Source of the DNA: Isoperla grammatica
Taxonomy: Eukaryota; Arthropoda; Insecta; Plecoptera; Perlodidae
Length of the DNA: 64,000 nt
Assembly (NCBI GenBank): GCA_945910005.1
Contig: CAMDTW010000523.1
Location: forward strand, 1,414,001-1,478,000
Direction of reading: 5' to 3'
The notes under the pieces: generated by a model
Database searches by the model: none
The model's input: only the letters and a program-made list of their open reading frames with translations
Told to the model about the DNA's origin: nothing
Position numbers and translations under genes: made by a program
Shown here: positions 28,003 through 43,000 of the stretch, piece by piece
Position numbering within the stretch: the first letter of the stretch is position 1
Layout of the letters: the number at the start of each line of letters is the position of its first letter

Positions 28003-31000
28003 CGCTGGGTCTTATATGCTGGGTCTTATATGCTGGGTCTTATATGCTGGCTCTTATATGCTGAGTCTTATATGCTGAGTCTTATATGCTGGGTCTTATA
28101 TGCTGAGTCTTATATGCTGGTTTTTATATGCTGGGTCTTATATGCTGGGTCTTATATGCTGAGTCTTATATGCTGGTTTTTATATGCTGGGTCTTATATG
28201 CAGGTTCTTATATGCAGGTTCTTATATGCTAAGTCTTATATGCAGGTTCTTAAATGCTGGGTCTTATATGCTGAGTCTTATATGCTTGGTCTTATATGCT
28301 GAGTCTTATATGCTGACCCTTACATGCTGGGTCTTATTTGCTGGGTCTTATATGCAGGGTCTTATATGCTGGGTCTTATATGCCGGGTCTTATATGCTGG
28401 GTCTTAAATGCTGAGTCTTATATGCTGGGTCTTATATGCTGAATCTAATATGCTGGGTCTAATATGCTGGGTCTTATATGCTGAGTCTTATATGCAGGGT
28501 CTTATATGCAGGGTCTTATATGCTGAGTCTTATATGCTGGGTCTAATATGCTGGGTCTAATATACTGGGTCTTATACGCTGGGTCTTATATGCTGAGTCT
28601 TGTATGCAGGGTCTTATATGCAGGGTCTTATATGCTAAGTCTTATATGCAGGGTCTTATATGCAGGGTCTTATATGCTGATTCTTATATGCTGGGTCTAA
28701 TATGCTGGGTCTTATATGCTGGGTCTTATATGCTGGGTCTTATATGCTGAGTCTTATATGCAGGGTCTTATATGCAGGGTCTTATATGCTGAGTCTTATA
28801 TGCAGGGTCTTTTATGCTGGGTCTTATATGCTGGGTCTTATATGCTGGGTCTTATATGCTGAGTCTTATATGCAGGGTCTTATATGCACGGTCTTATATG
28901 CTTAGTCTTATATGCTTAGTCTTATATGCTGGGTCTTATATGCTGAGTCTTATATGCTGGGTCTTATATGCAGGTTCTTATATGCTGAGTCTTATATGCT
29001 GAGTCTTATATGCTGAGTCTTATATGCTGAGTCTTATATTCTGGGTCTTATATGCTGGGTCTTATATGCTGGGTCTTATATGCTGGGTCTTATATGCTGG
29101 GTCTTATATGCTGGATCTTATATGCTGGGTCTTAAATGCTGAGTCTTATATGCTGGGTCTTATATGCTGAGTCATATATGCTGAGTCTTATATGCTGGGT
29201 CTTATATGCAGGGTCTTATATGCAGGATCTTATATGCTTAGTCTTATATGCTGGGTCTTATATGCTGGGTCTTATATGCTGGGTCTTATATGCTGGGTCA
29301 TATATGCTGAGTCTTATATGCTTGGTATTATATGCTGGGTCTTATATGCTGAGTCTTATATGCTGGGTCTTATATGCTGGGTCTTATACGCTAGGTCTTA
29401 TATGCTGGGTCTTATATGCTGAGTCTTATATGCTGGGTCTTATATGCTAAGTCTCATATGCTGAGTCTTATATGCTGAGTCTTATATGCTGAATCTAATA
29501 TGCTGGGTCTAATATGCTGGGTCTTTTATGCTGAGTCTTATATGCAGGGTCTTATATGCAGGGTCTTATATGCTGAGTCTTATATGCTGGGTCTAATATG
29601 CTGGGTCTTATATGCTGGGTCTTATACGCTGGGTCTTATATGCTGAGTCTTATATGCAGGGTCTTATATGCAGGGTCTTATATGCTGAGTCTTATATGCA
29701 GGGTCTTATATGCAGGGTCTTATATGCTGAGTCTTATATGCTGGGTCTAATATGCTGGGTCTTATATGCTGGGTCTTATATGCTGGGTCTTATATGCTGA
29801 GTCTTATATGCAGGGCTTATATGCAGGGTCTTATATGCTGAGTCTTATATGCAGGGTCTTATATGCTGGGTCTTATATGCTGGGTCTTATATGCTGGGTC
29901 TTATATGCTGAGTCTTATATGCAGGGTCTTATATGCAGGGTCTTATATGCTGAGTCTGATATGCTTAGTCTTATATGCTGGGTCTTATATGCAGGTTCTT
30001 ATATGCTGAGTCTTATATGCTGAGTCTTATATGCTGAGTCTTATATGCTGAGTCTTATATGCTGGGTCTTATATGCTGGGTCTTATATGCTGGGTCTTAT
30101 ATGCTGAGTCTTATATGCCTAGTCTTATATGCTGGGTCTTATATGCTGGGTCTTATATGCTGGGTCTTACATGCTGGGTCTTATATGCTGGGTCTTATAT
30201 GCTGGGTCTTATATGCTGGGTCTTATATGCTGAGTCTTATATGCTGGGTCTTATATGCTGGGTATTATATGCCGGGTCTTACATGCTGGGTCTTATATGC
30301 TGGGTCTTATATGCTGGGGCTTATATGCTGGGTCTTATATGCTGAGTCTTATATGCTGAGTCTTATATACTGAGTCTTATATGCTGAGTCTTATATGCTG
30401 AGTCTTATATGCTGAGTCTTAAATGCTGAGTCTTATATGCTGAGTCTTATATGCAGGTTCTTATATGCGAGGACTTATATGCTGAGTCTTATATGCAGGT
30501 TCTTATATGCTGAGTCTTATAAGCTGAGTCTTATATGCTGAGTCTTATATGCAGGGTCTTATATGCTGGGTCTTATATGCTGGGTCTAATATGCTGGGTC
30601 TTATATGCTGGGTCTTACATGCTGAGTCTTTTATGCAGGTTCTTATATGCTGAGTCTTATATGCTGAGTCTTATTTGCTGGGTCTTATATGCAGGTTCTT
30701 ATACGCTGAGTCTTATATGCTGAGTCTTATATGCTGGTTCTTATATGCAGGTTCTTATATGCTGAGTCTTATATGCTGGGTCTTATATGCTGGGTCTTAT
30801 ATGCTGGGTCTTATAAGCTTGGTCTTATATACTGAGTCTTATATGCTGGGTCTAATATGCTGGGTCTTATATGCAGGTTCTTATATGCTAAGTCTTATAT
30901 GCAGGTTCTTATATGCTGAGTCTTATATCCTGAGTCTTATATGCTGGGTCTTATATGCAGGTTCTTATATGCTGAGTCTTATATGCTGGGTCTTATATGC

Positions 31001-34000
31001 AGGTTCTTATATGCTGAGTCTTATATGCAGAGTCTTATATGCTGGGTCTTATATGCTGGGTCTTATATGCTGGATCTTATATGCTGAGTCTTATATGCTG
31101 GGTCTAATGTGCTGGGTCTTATATGCAGGTTCTTATATGCTAAATCTTATATGCAGGTTCTTATATGCTGAGTCTTATATGCTGAGTCTTATATGCTGGG
31201 TCTTATATGCTGGGTCTAATATGCTGGGTCTTATATGCTGGGTCTAACATGCAGGGTCTTATATGCAGGGTCTTATATGCTGGGTCTTTTATGCTGAGTC
31301 TTATATGCTGAGTCTTATATGCTGGGTCTTATATGCTGGGTCTTATATGCTGGGTCTTATATGCTGGGTCTTACATGCAGAGTCTTATATGCAGGGTCTT
31401 ATATGCTGGGTCTTATATGCTTAGTCTTATATGCTGAGTCTTATATGCTGGGTCTTATATGCTGTCTCTTATATGCTGAGTCTTACATGCTGGGTCGTAT
31501 ATGCAGGTTCTTATATGCTGAGTCTTATATGCTGAGTCTTATGTGCTGGGTCTTATATGCTGAGTCTTATATGCTGGGTCTTATATGCTGAGTCTTATAT
31601 GCTTCGTCTTATATGCTGGGTCTTATTCAGTCTCTTACATGCTGAGTCTTACATGCTGGGTCTTATATGAAGGTTCTTATATGCTGAGTCTTATATGCTG
31701 AGTCTTATGTGCTTAGTCTTATATGCTGGGTCTTATATGCTGGGTCTTACATGCTGGGTCTTATATGCTGGGTCTTATATGCTGGGTCTTATATGCTGAG
31801 TCTTATATGCTGAGTCTTATATGCTGAGTCTTATATGCTGTGTCTTATATGCTGGGTCTTATATGCTGAGTCTTATATGCAGGGTCTTATATGCAGGGTT
31901 TTATATGCTAAGTCTTATATGCTAAGTCTTAAATGCTGGGTCTTATATGCTGAATCTAATATGCTGGGTCTTATATGCTGGGTCTTATATGCTGAGTCTT
32001 ATATGCAGGGTCTTATATGCAGGGTCTTATATGCTGAGTCTTATATGCTGGGTCTAATATGCTGGGTCTTATATGCTGGGTCTTATACGCTGGATCTTAT
32101 ATGCTGAGTCTTATATGCTGGGTCTAATGTGCTGGGTCTTATATGCAGGTTCTTAAATGCTGAGTCTTATATGCAGGTTCTTATATGCTGAGTCTTTTAT
32201 GCTAAGTCTTATATGCTGGGTCTTATATGCAGGTTCTTATATGCTGAGTCTTATATGCTGGGTCTTATATGCTGGGTCTAACATGCAGGGTCTTATATGC
32301 AGGGTCTTATATGCTGGGTCTTATATGCTGAGTCTTATATGCTGAGTCTTATATGCTGGGTCTTATATGCTGGGTCTTATATGCTGGGTCTTATATGCTG
32401 GGTCTTACATGCAGAGTCTTATATGCAGGGTCTTATATGCTGGGTCTTATATGCTTAGTCTTATATGCTGAGTCTTATATGCTGGGTCTTATATACTGTC
32501 TCTAACATGCTGAGTCTTACATGCAGGGTCTTTTATGCAAGTTCTTATATGCTGAGTCTTATATGCTGAGTCTTATGTGCTGGGTCTTATATGCTGAGTC
32601 TTATATGCTGGGTCTTATATGCTGAGTCTTATATGCTGAGTCTTATATGCTGAGTCTTATATGCTGAGTCTTTTATGCTGGGTCTAATATGCTGGGTCTT
32701 ATATGCTGGGTCTAATATGCTGGGTCTTATATGCTGAGTCCTATATGCAGGGTCTTATATGCGGGGTCTTATATGCTGAGTCTTATATGCTAGGTCTTAT
32801 ATGCTGGGTCTTACATGCAGGGTCTTATATGCAGGGCCTTATATGCTGGGTCTTATATGCTGAGTCTTATATGCTTCGTCTTATATGCTGGGTCTTATAT
32901 GCAGTCTCTTACATGCTGAGTCTTACATGCTGGGTCTTATATGAAGGTTCTTATATGCTAAGTCTTATATGCTGAGTCTTATGTGCTAAGTCTTATATGC
33001 TGAGTCTTATATGCCAAGTCTTATATGCTGGGTCTTATATGCTGGGTCTTTTATGCTGGGTCTTACATGCTGGGTCTTATATGCTGGGTCTTATATGCTG
33101 GGTCTTATATGCTAAGTCTTATATGCTGAGTCTTATATGCTGAGTCTTATACGCTGAGTCTTATATGCTGGGTCTAATATGCTGAGTCTTATATGCAGGG
33201 TCTTATATGCAGGGTTTTATATGCTAAGTCTTATATGCTAAGTCTTAAATGCTGGGTCTTATATGCTGAATCTAATATGCTGGGTCTAATATGCTGGGTC
33301 TTATATGCTGAGTCTTATATGCTGGGTCTAATATGCTGGGTCTTATATGCTGAGTCTTATATGCAGGGTCTTATATGCGGGGTCTTACATGCTTAGTCTT
33401 ATATGCTGGGTCTTATATGCTGGGTCTTACATGCAGGGTCTTATATGCAGGGCCTTGTATGCTGGGTCTTAAATGCTGAGTCTTATATGCTGAGTCTTAT
33501 ATGCTGAGTCTTATATGCAGTCTCTTACATGCTGAGTCTTATATGCTAAGTCTTATATGCAGGTTCTTATATGCTGAGTCTTATATGCTGAGTCTTATAT
33601 GCTGGGTCTTATATGCTGAGTCTTATTTGCTGGGTCTTATATGCAGGTTTTTATACGCTGAGTCTTATATGCTGGGTCTTATATGCTGGATCTTATATGC
33701 TGAGTCTTATATGCTGGGTCTAATGTGCTAGGTCTTATATGCAGGTTCTTATATGCTGAGTCTTATATGCAGGTTCTTATATGCTGAGTCTTATATGCTG
33801 AGTCTTATATGCTGGGTCTTATATGCAGGTTCTTATATGCTGAGTCTTATATGCTGGGTCTTATATGCTGGGTCTAATATGCTGGGTCTTATATGCTTGG
33901 GTCTTATATGCTGAGTCTTATATGCTGCGTCTTATATTCTGGGTCTTATATGCTGGGTCTTATATGCTGAGTCTTATATGCAGGGTCTTATATGCAGGGT

Positions 34001-37000
34001 CTTATATGCTGAGTCTTATATGCTAAGTCTTAAATGCTGGGTCTTATATGCTGAATCTAATATGCTGGGTCTAATATGCTGGGTCTTATATGCTGAGTCT
34101 TATATGCAGGGTCTTATATGCAGGGTCTTATATGCTGAGTCTTTTATGCTGGGTCTTATATGCTGGGTCTTATATGCTGGGTCTTATATGCTGAGTCTTA
34201 TATGCTGGGTCTAATATGCTGGGTCTTATATGCTTAGGTCTTATATGCTGAGTCTTATATGCTGCGTCTTATATTCTGGGTCTTATATGCTGGGTCTTAT
34301 ATGCTGAGTCTTATATGCTGAGTCTTATATGCTGTGTCTTATATGCTGGGTCTTATATGCAGGGTCTTATATGCTGAGTCTTATATGCTGAGTCTTATAT
34401 GCTGGGTCTTATATGCTGGGTCTTATATGCTGGGTCTTATATGCAGGGTCTTAAATGCTCAGTCTTATATGCTGGGTCTAATATGCTGGGTCTTATATGC
34501 TGGGTCTTATATGCTGGGTCTTATATGCTGGGTCTTATATGCTGAGTCTTATATGCTGAGTCTTATATGCTGGGTCTTATATGCAGGTTCTTATATGCAG
34601 GTTCTTATATGCTGAGTCTTATATGCAGGTTCTTAAATGCTGGGTCTTATATGCTGAGTCTTATATGCTGGGTCTTATATGCTGAGTCTTATATGCTGAC
34701 CCTTACATGCTGGGTCTTATATGCTGGGTCTTATATGCCGGGTCTTATATGCTGGGTCTTAAATGCCTGGTCTTATATGCTGGGTCTTATATGCCGGGTC
34801 TTATATGCTGGGTCTTAAATGCTGAGTCTTATATGCTAGGTCTTATATGCTGAATCTAATATGCTGGGTCTAATATGCTGGGTCTTATATGCTGAGTCTT
34901 TTATGCAGGGTCTTATATGCAGGGTCTTATATGCTGAGTCTTATATGCTGGGTCTAATATGCTGGGTCTTATATGCTGGGTCTTATACGCTGGGTCTTAT
35001 ATGCTGAGTCTTATATGCAGGGTCTTATATGCAGGGTCTTAAATGCTAAGTCTTATATGCAGGGTCTTATATGCAGGGTCTTATATGCTGATTCTTATAT
35101 GCTGGGTCTAATATGCTGGGTCTTATATGCTGGGTCTTATATGCTGGGTCTTATATGCTGAGTCTAATATGCAGGGTCTTATATGCAGGGTCTTATATGC
35201 TGAGTCTTATATGCAGGGTCTTATATGCTGGGTCTTATATGCTGGGTCTTATATGCTGGGTCTTATATGCTGAGTCTTATATGCTGAGTCTAATATGCAG
35301 GGTCTTATATGCTGGGTCTTATATGCTGGGTCTTATATGCTGGGTCTTATATGCTGGGTCTTATATGCTGAGTCTAATATGCAGGGTCTTATATGCAGGG
35401 TCTTATATGCTGAGTCTTATATGCAGGGTCTTATATGCTGGGTCTTATATGCTGGGTCTTATATGCTGGGTCTTATATGCTGAGTCTTATATGCAGGGTC
35501 TTATATGCACGGTCTTATATGCTAAGTCTTATATGCTTAGTCTTATATGCTGGGTCTTATATGCTGAGTCATATATGCTGGGTCTTATATGCTGGGTCTT
35601 ATATGCTGAGTCTTAAATGCTGGGTCTTATATGCTGGGTCTTATATGCTGGGTCTTATATGCGGGTTCTTATATGCTGAGTCTTATATGCTGGGTCTTAT
35701 ATGCTGGGTCTTATATGCTGGGTCTTATATGCTGGGTCTTATATGCTGAGTCTTATATGCTGGGTCTTATATGCTGGGTCTTTTTGCAGGGTCTTATATG
35801 CTAAGTCTTATATGCTGGGTCTTATATGCTGGGTCTTATATGCTGGGTCTTATATGCGGGTTCTTATATGCTGAGTCTTATATGCTGGGTCTTATATGCT
35901 GGGTCTTATATGCAGGGTCTTATATGCTGAGTCTTATATGCTGAGTCTTATATGCTGGGTTTTATATGCTGGGTCTTATATGCTGGGTCTTATATGCAGG
36001 GTCTTAAATGCTCAGTCTTATATGCTGGGTCTAATATGCTGGGTCTTATATGCTGGGTCTTATATGCTGGGTCTTATATGCTGGGTCTTATATACTGAGT
36101 CTTATATGCTGGGTCTAATATGCTGGGTCTTATATGCAGGTTCTTATATGCTAAGTCTTATATGCAGGTTCTTATATGCTGAGTCTTATATGCTGAGTCT
36201 TATATGCTGGGTCTTATATGCAGGTTCTTATATGCTGAGTCTTATATGCTGGGTCTTATATTCAGGTTCTTATATGCTGAGTCTTATATGCAGAGTCTTA
36301 TATGCTAAGTCTTATATGCTGGGTCTTATATGCTGGATCTTATATGCTGAGTCTTATATGCTGGGTCTAATGTGCTAGGTCTTATATGCAGGTTCTTATA
36401 TGCTGAGTCTTATATGCAGGTTCTTATATGCTGAGTCTTATATGCTGAGTCTTATATGCTGGGTCTTATATGCAGGTTCTTATATGCTGAGTCTTATATG
36501 CTGGGTCTTATATGCTGGGTCTAATATGCTGGGTCTTATATACTTGGGTCTCATATGCTGAGTCTTATATGCTGCGTCTTATATTCTGGGTCTTATATGC
36601 TGGGTCTTATATGCTGAGTCTTATATGCAGTGTCTTATATGCAGGGTCTTATATGCTGAGTCTTATATGCTAAGTCTTAAATGCTGGGTCTTATATGCTG
36701 AATCTAATATGCTGGGTCTAATATGCTGGGTCTTATATGCTGAGTCTTATATGCAGGGTCTTATATGCAGGGTCTTATATGCTGAGTCTTTTATGCTGGG
36801 TCTTATATGCTGGGTCTTATATGCTGGGTCTTATATGCTGAGTCTTATATGCTGGGTCTTATATGCTGGGTCTTTTTGCAGGGTCTTATATGCTAATTCT
36901 TATATGCTGGGTCTTATATGCTGGGTCTTATATGCTGGGTCTTATATGCTGGATCTTATATGCTGAGTCTTATATGCTGGGTCTAATGTGCTAGGTCTTA

Positions 37001-40000
37001 TATGCAGGTTCTTATATGCTGAGTCTTATATGCAGGTTCTTATATGCTGAGTCTTATATGCTGAGTCTTATATGCTGGGTCTTATATGCAGGTTCTTATA
37101 TGCTGAGTCTTATATGCTGGGTCTTATATGCTGGGTCTAATATGCTGGGTCTTATATGCTTGGGTCTTATATGCTGAGTCTTATATGCTGCGTCTTATAT
37201 TCTGGGTCTTATATGCTGGGTCTTATATGCTGAGTCTTATATGCAGGGTCTTATATGCAGGGTCTTATATGCTGAGTCTTATATGCTAAGTCTTAAATGC
37301 TGGGTCTTATATGCTGAATCTAATATGCTGGGTCTAATATGCTGGGTCTTATATGCTGAGTCTTATATGCAGGGTCTTATATGCAGGGTCTTATATGCTG
37401 AGTCTTTTATGCTGGGTCTTATATGCTGGGTCTTATATGCTGGGTCTTATATGCTGAGTCCTATATGCAGGGTCTTATATGCGGGGTCTTATATGCTGAG
37501 TCTTATATGCTAGGTCTTATATGCTGGGTCTTACATGCAGGGTCTTATATGCAGGGCCTTATATGCTGGGTCTTATATGCTGAGTCTTATATGCTTCGTC
37601 TTATATGCTGGGTCTTATATGCAGTCTCTTACATGCTGAGTCTTACATGCTGGGTCTTATATGAAGGTTCTTATATGCTAAGTCTTATATGCTGAGTCTT
37701 ATGTGCTAAGTCTTATATGCTGAGTCTTATATGCCAAGTCTTATATGCTGGGTCTTATATGCTGGGTCTTTTATGCTGGGTCTTACATGCTGGGTCTTAT
37801 ATGCTGGGTCTTATATGCTGGGTCTTATATGCTAAGTCTTATATGCTGAGTCTTATATGCTGAGTCTTATACGCTGAGTCTTATATGCTGGGTCTAATAT
37901 GCTGAGTCTTATATGCAGGGTCTTATATGCAGGGTTTTATATGCTAAGTCTTATATGCTAAGTCTTAAATGCTGGGTCTTATATGCTGAATCTAATATGC
38001 TGGGTCTAATATGCTGGGTCTTATATGCTGAGTCTTATATGCTGGGTCTAATATGCTGGGTCTTATATGCTGAGTCTTATATGCAGGGTCTTATATGCGG
38101 GGTCTTACATGCTTAGTCTTATATGCTGGGTCTTATATGCTGGGTCTTACATGCAGGGTCTTATATGCAGGGCCTTGTATGCTGGGTCTTAAATGCTGAG
38201 TCTTATATGCTGAGTCTTATATGCTGAGTCTTATATGCAGTCTCTTACATGCTGAGTCTTATATGCTAAGTCTTATATGCAGGTTCTTATATGCTGAGTC
38301 TTATATGCTGAGTCTTATATGCTGGGTCTTATATGCTGAGTCTTATTTGCTGGGTCTTATATGCAGGTTTTTATACGCTGAGTCTTATATGCTGGGTCTT
38401 ATATGCTGGATCTTATATGCTGAGTCTTATATGCTGGGTCTAATGTGCTAGGTCTTATATGCAGGTTCTTATATGCTGAGTCTTATATGCAGGTTCTTAT
38501 ATGCTGAGTCTTATATGCTGAGTCTTATATGCTGGGTCTTATATGCAGGTTCTTATATGCTGAGTCTTATATGCTGGGTCTTATATGCTGGGTCTAATAT
38601 GCTGGGTCTTATATGCTTGGGTCTTATATGCTGAGTCTTATATGCTGCGTCTTATATTCTGGGTCTTATATGCTGGGTCTTATATGCTGAGTCTTATATG
38701 CAGGGTCTTATATGCAGGGTCTTATATGCTGAGTCTTATATGCTAAGTCTTAAATGCTGGGTCTTATATGCTGAATCTAATATGCTGGGTCTAATATGCT
38801 GGGTCTTATATGCTGAGTCTTATATGCAGGGTCTTATATGCAGGGTCTTATATGCTGAGTCTTTTATGCTGGGTCTTATATGCTGGGTCTTATATGCTGG
38901 GTCTTATATGCTGAGTCTTATATGCTGGGTCTAATATGCTGGGTCTTATATGCTTAGGTCTTATATGCTGAGTCTTATATGCTGCGTCTTATATTCTGGG
39001 TCTTATATGCTGGGTCTTATATGCTGAGTCTTATATGCTGAGTCTTATATGCTGTGTCTTATATGCTGGGTCTTATATGCAGGGTCTTATATGCTGAGTC
39101 TTATATGCTGAGTCTTATATGCTGGGTCTTATATGCTGGGTCTTATATGCTGGGTCTTATATGCAGGGTCTTAAATGCTCAGTCTTATATGCTGGGTCTA
39201 ATATGCTGGGTCTTATATGCTGGGTCTTATATGCTGGGTCTTATATGCTGGGTCTTATATGCTGAGTCTTATATGCTGAGTCTTATATGCTGGGTCTTAT
39301 ATGCAGGTTCTTATATGCAGGTTCTTATATGCTGAGTCTTATATGCAGGTTCTTAAATGCTGGGTCTTATATGCTGAGTCTTATATGCTGGGTCTTATAT
39401 GCTGAGTCTTATATGCTGACCCTTACATGCTGGGTCTTATATGCTGGGTCTTATATGCCGGGTCTTATATGCTGGGTCTTAAATGCCTGGTCTTATATGC
39501 TGGGTCTTATATGCCGGGTCTTATATGCTGGGTCTTAAATGCTGAGTCTTATATGCTAGGTCTTATATGCTGAATCTAATATGCTGGGTCTAATATGCTG
39601 GGTCTTATATGCTGAGTCTTTTATGCAGGGTCTTATATGCAGGGTCTTATATGCTGAGTCTTATATGCTGGGTCTAATATGCTGGGTCTTATATGCTGGG
39701 TCTTATACGCTGGGTCTTATATGCTGAGTCTTATATGCAGGGTCTTATATGCAGGGTCTTAAATGCTAAGTCTTATATGCAGGGTCTTATATGCAGGGTC
39801 TTATATGCTGATTCTTATATGCTGGGTCTAATATGCTGGGTCTTATATGCTGGGTCTTATATGCTGGGTCTTATATGCTGAGTCTAATATGCAGGGTCTT
39901 ATATGCAGGGTCTTATATGCTGAGTCTTATATGCAGGGTCTTATATGCTGGGTCTTATATGCTGGGTCTTATATGCTGGGTCTTATATGCTGAGTCTTAT

Positions 40001-43000
40001 ATGCTGAGTCTAATATGCAGGGTCTTATATGCTGGGTCTTATATGCTGGGTCTTATATGCTGGGTCTTATATGCTGGGTCTTATATGCTGAGTCTAATAT
40101 GCAGGGTCTTATATGCAGGGTCTTATATGCTGAGTCTTATATGCAGGGTCTTATATGCTGGGTCTTATATGCTGGGTCTTATATGCTGGGTCTTATATGC
40201 TGAGTCTTATATGCAGGGTCTTATATGCACGGTCTTATATGCTAAGTCTTATATGCTTAGTCTTATATGCTGGGTCTTATATGCTGAGTCATATATGCTG
40301 GGTCTTATATGCTGGGTCTTATATGCTGAGTCTTAAATGCTGGGTCTTATATGCTGGGTCTTATATGCTGGGTCTTATATGCGGGTTCTTATATGCTGAG
40401 TCTTATATGCTGGGTCTTATATGCTGGGTCTTATATGCTGGGTCTTATATGCTGGGTCTTATATGCTGAGTCTTATATGCTGGGTCTTATATGCTGGGTC
40501 TTTTTGCAGGGTCTTATATGCTAAGTCTTATATGCTGGGTCTTATATGCTGGGTCTTATATGCTGGGTCTTATATGCGGGTTCTTATATGCTGAGTCTTA
40601 TATGCTGGGTCTTATATGCTGGGTCTTATATGCAGGGTCTTATATGCTGAGTCTTATATGCTGAGTCTTATATGCTGGGTTTTATATGCTGGGTCTTATA
40701 TGCTGGGTCTTATATGCAGGGTCTTAAATGCTCAGTCTTATATGCTGGGTCTAATATGCTGGGTCTTATATGCTGGGTCTTATATGCTGGGTCTTATATG
40801 CTGGGTCTTATATACTGAGTCTTATATGCTGGGTCTAATATGCTGGGTCTTATATGCAGGTTCTTATATGCTAAGTCTTATATGCAGGTTCTTATATGCT
40901 GAGTCTTATATGCTGAGTCTTATATGCTGGGTCTTATATGCAGGTTCTTATATGCTGAGTCTTATATGCTGGGTCTTATATTCAGGTTCTTATATGCTGA
41001 GTCTTATATGCAGAGTCTTATATGCTAAGTCTTATATGCTGGGTCTTATATGCTGGATCTTATATGCTGAGTCTTATATGCTGGGTCTAATGTGCTAGGT
41101 CTTATATGCAGGTTCTTATATGCTGAGTCTTATATGCAGGTTCTTATATGCTGAGTCTTATATGCTGAGTCTTATATGCTGGGTCTTATATGCAGGTTCT
41201 TATATGCTGAGTCTTATATGCTGGGTCTTATATGCTGGGTCTAATATGCTGGGTCTTATATACTTGGGTCTCATATGCTGAGTCTTATATGCTGCGTCTT
41301 ATATTCTGGGTCTTATATGCTGGGTCTTATATGCTGAGTCTTATATGCAGTGTCTTATATGCAGGGTCTTATATGCTGAGTCTTATATGCTAAGTCTTAA
41401 ATGCTGGGTCTTATATGCTGAATCTAATATGCTGGGTCTAATATGCTGGGTCTTATATGCTGAGTCTTATATGCAGGGTCTTATATGCAGGGTCTTATAT
41501 GCTGAGTCTTTTATGCTGGGTCTTATATGCTGGGTCTTATATGCTGGGTCTTATATGCTGAGTCTTATATGCTGGGTCTTATATGCTGGGTCTTTTTGCA
41601 GGGTCTTATATGCTAATTCTTATATGCTGGGTCTTATATGCTGGGTCTTATATGCTGGGTCTTATATGCGGGTTCTTATATGCTGAGTCTTATATGCTGG
41701 GTATTATATGCTGGGTCTTATATGCAGGGTCTTATATGCTGAGTCTTATATGCTGAGTCTTATATGCTGGGTCTTATATGCTGGGTCTTATATGCTGGGT
41801 CTTATATGCAGGGTCTTAAATGCTCAGTCTTATATGCTGGGTCTAATACGCTGGGTCTTATATGCTGGGTCTTATATGCTGGGTCTTATATGCTGGGTCT
41901 TATATGCTGAGTCTTATATGCTGAGTCTTATATGCTGGGTCTTATATGCTGAGTCTTATATGCTGGTTTTTATATGCTGGGTCTTATATGCTGGGTCTTA
42001 TATGCTGAGTCTTATATGCTGGTTTTTATATGCTGGGTCTTATATGCAGGTTCTTATATGCAGGTTCTTATATGCTAAGTCTTATATGCAGGTTCTTAAA
42101 TGCTGGGTCTTATATGCTGAGTCTTATATGCTGGGTCTTATATGCTGAGTCTTATATGCTGACCCTTACATGCTGGGTCTTATTTGCTGGGTCTTATATG
42201 CAGGGTCTTATATGCTGGGTCTTATATGCCGGGTCTTATATGCTGGGTCTTAAATGCTGAGTCTTATATGCTGGGTCTTATATGCTGAATCTAATATGCT
42301 GGGTCTAATATGCTGGGTCTTATATGCTGAGTCTTATATGCAGGGTCTTATATGCAGGGTCTTATATGCTGAGTCTTATATGCTGGGTCTAATATGCTGG
42401 GTCTAATATACTGGGTCTTATACGCTGGGTCTTATATGCTGAGTCTTATATGCAGGGTCTTATATGCAGGGTCTTATATGCTAAGTCTTATATGCAGGGT
42501 CTTATATGCAGGGTCTTATATGCTGATTCTTATATGCTGGGTCTAATATGCTGGGTCTTATATGCTGGGTCTTATATGCTGGGTCTTATATGCTGAGTCT
42601 AATATGCAGGGTCTTATATGCAGGGTCTTATATGCTGAGTCTTATATGCAGGGTCTTATATGCTGGGTCTTATATGCTGGGTCTTATATGCTGGGTCTTA
42701 TATGCTGAGTCTTATATGCAGGGTCTTATATGCACGGTCTTATATGCTTAGTCTTATATGCTTAGTCTTATATGCTGGGTCTTATATGCTGAGTCTTATA
42801 TGCTGGGTCTTATATGCAGGTTCTTATATGCTGAGTCTTATATGCTGAGTCTTATATGCTGAGTCTTATATGCTGAGTCTTATATTCTGGGTCTTATATG
42901 CTGGGTCTTATATGCTGGGTCTTATATGCTGGGTCTTATATGCTGGGTCTTATATGCTGGATCTTATATGCTGGGTCTTAAATGCTGAGTCTTATATGCT

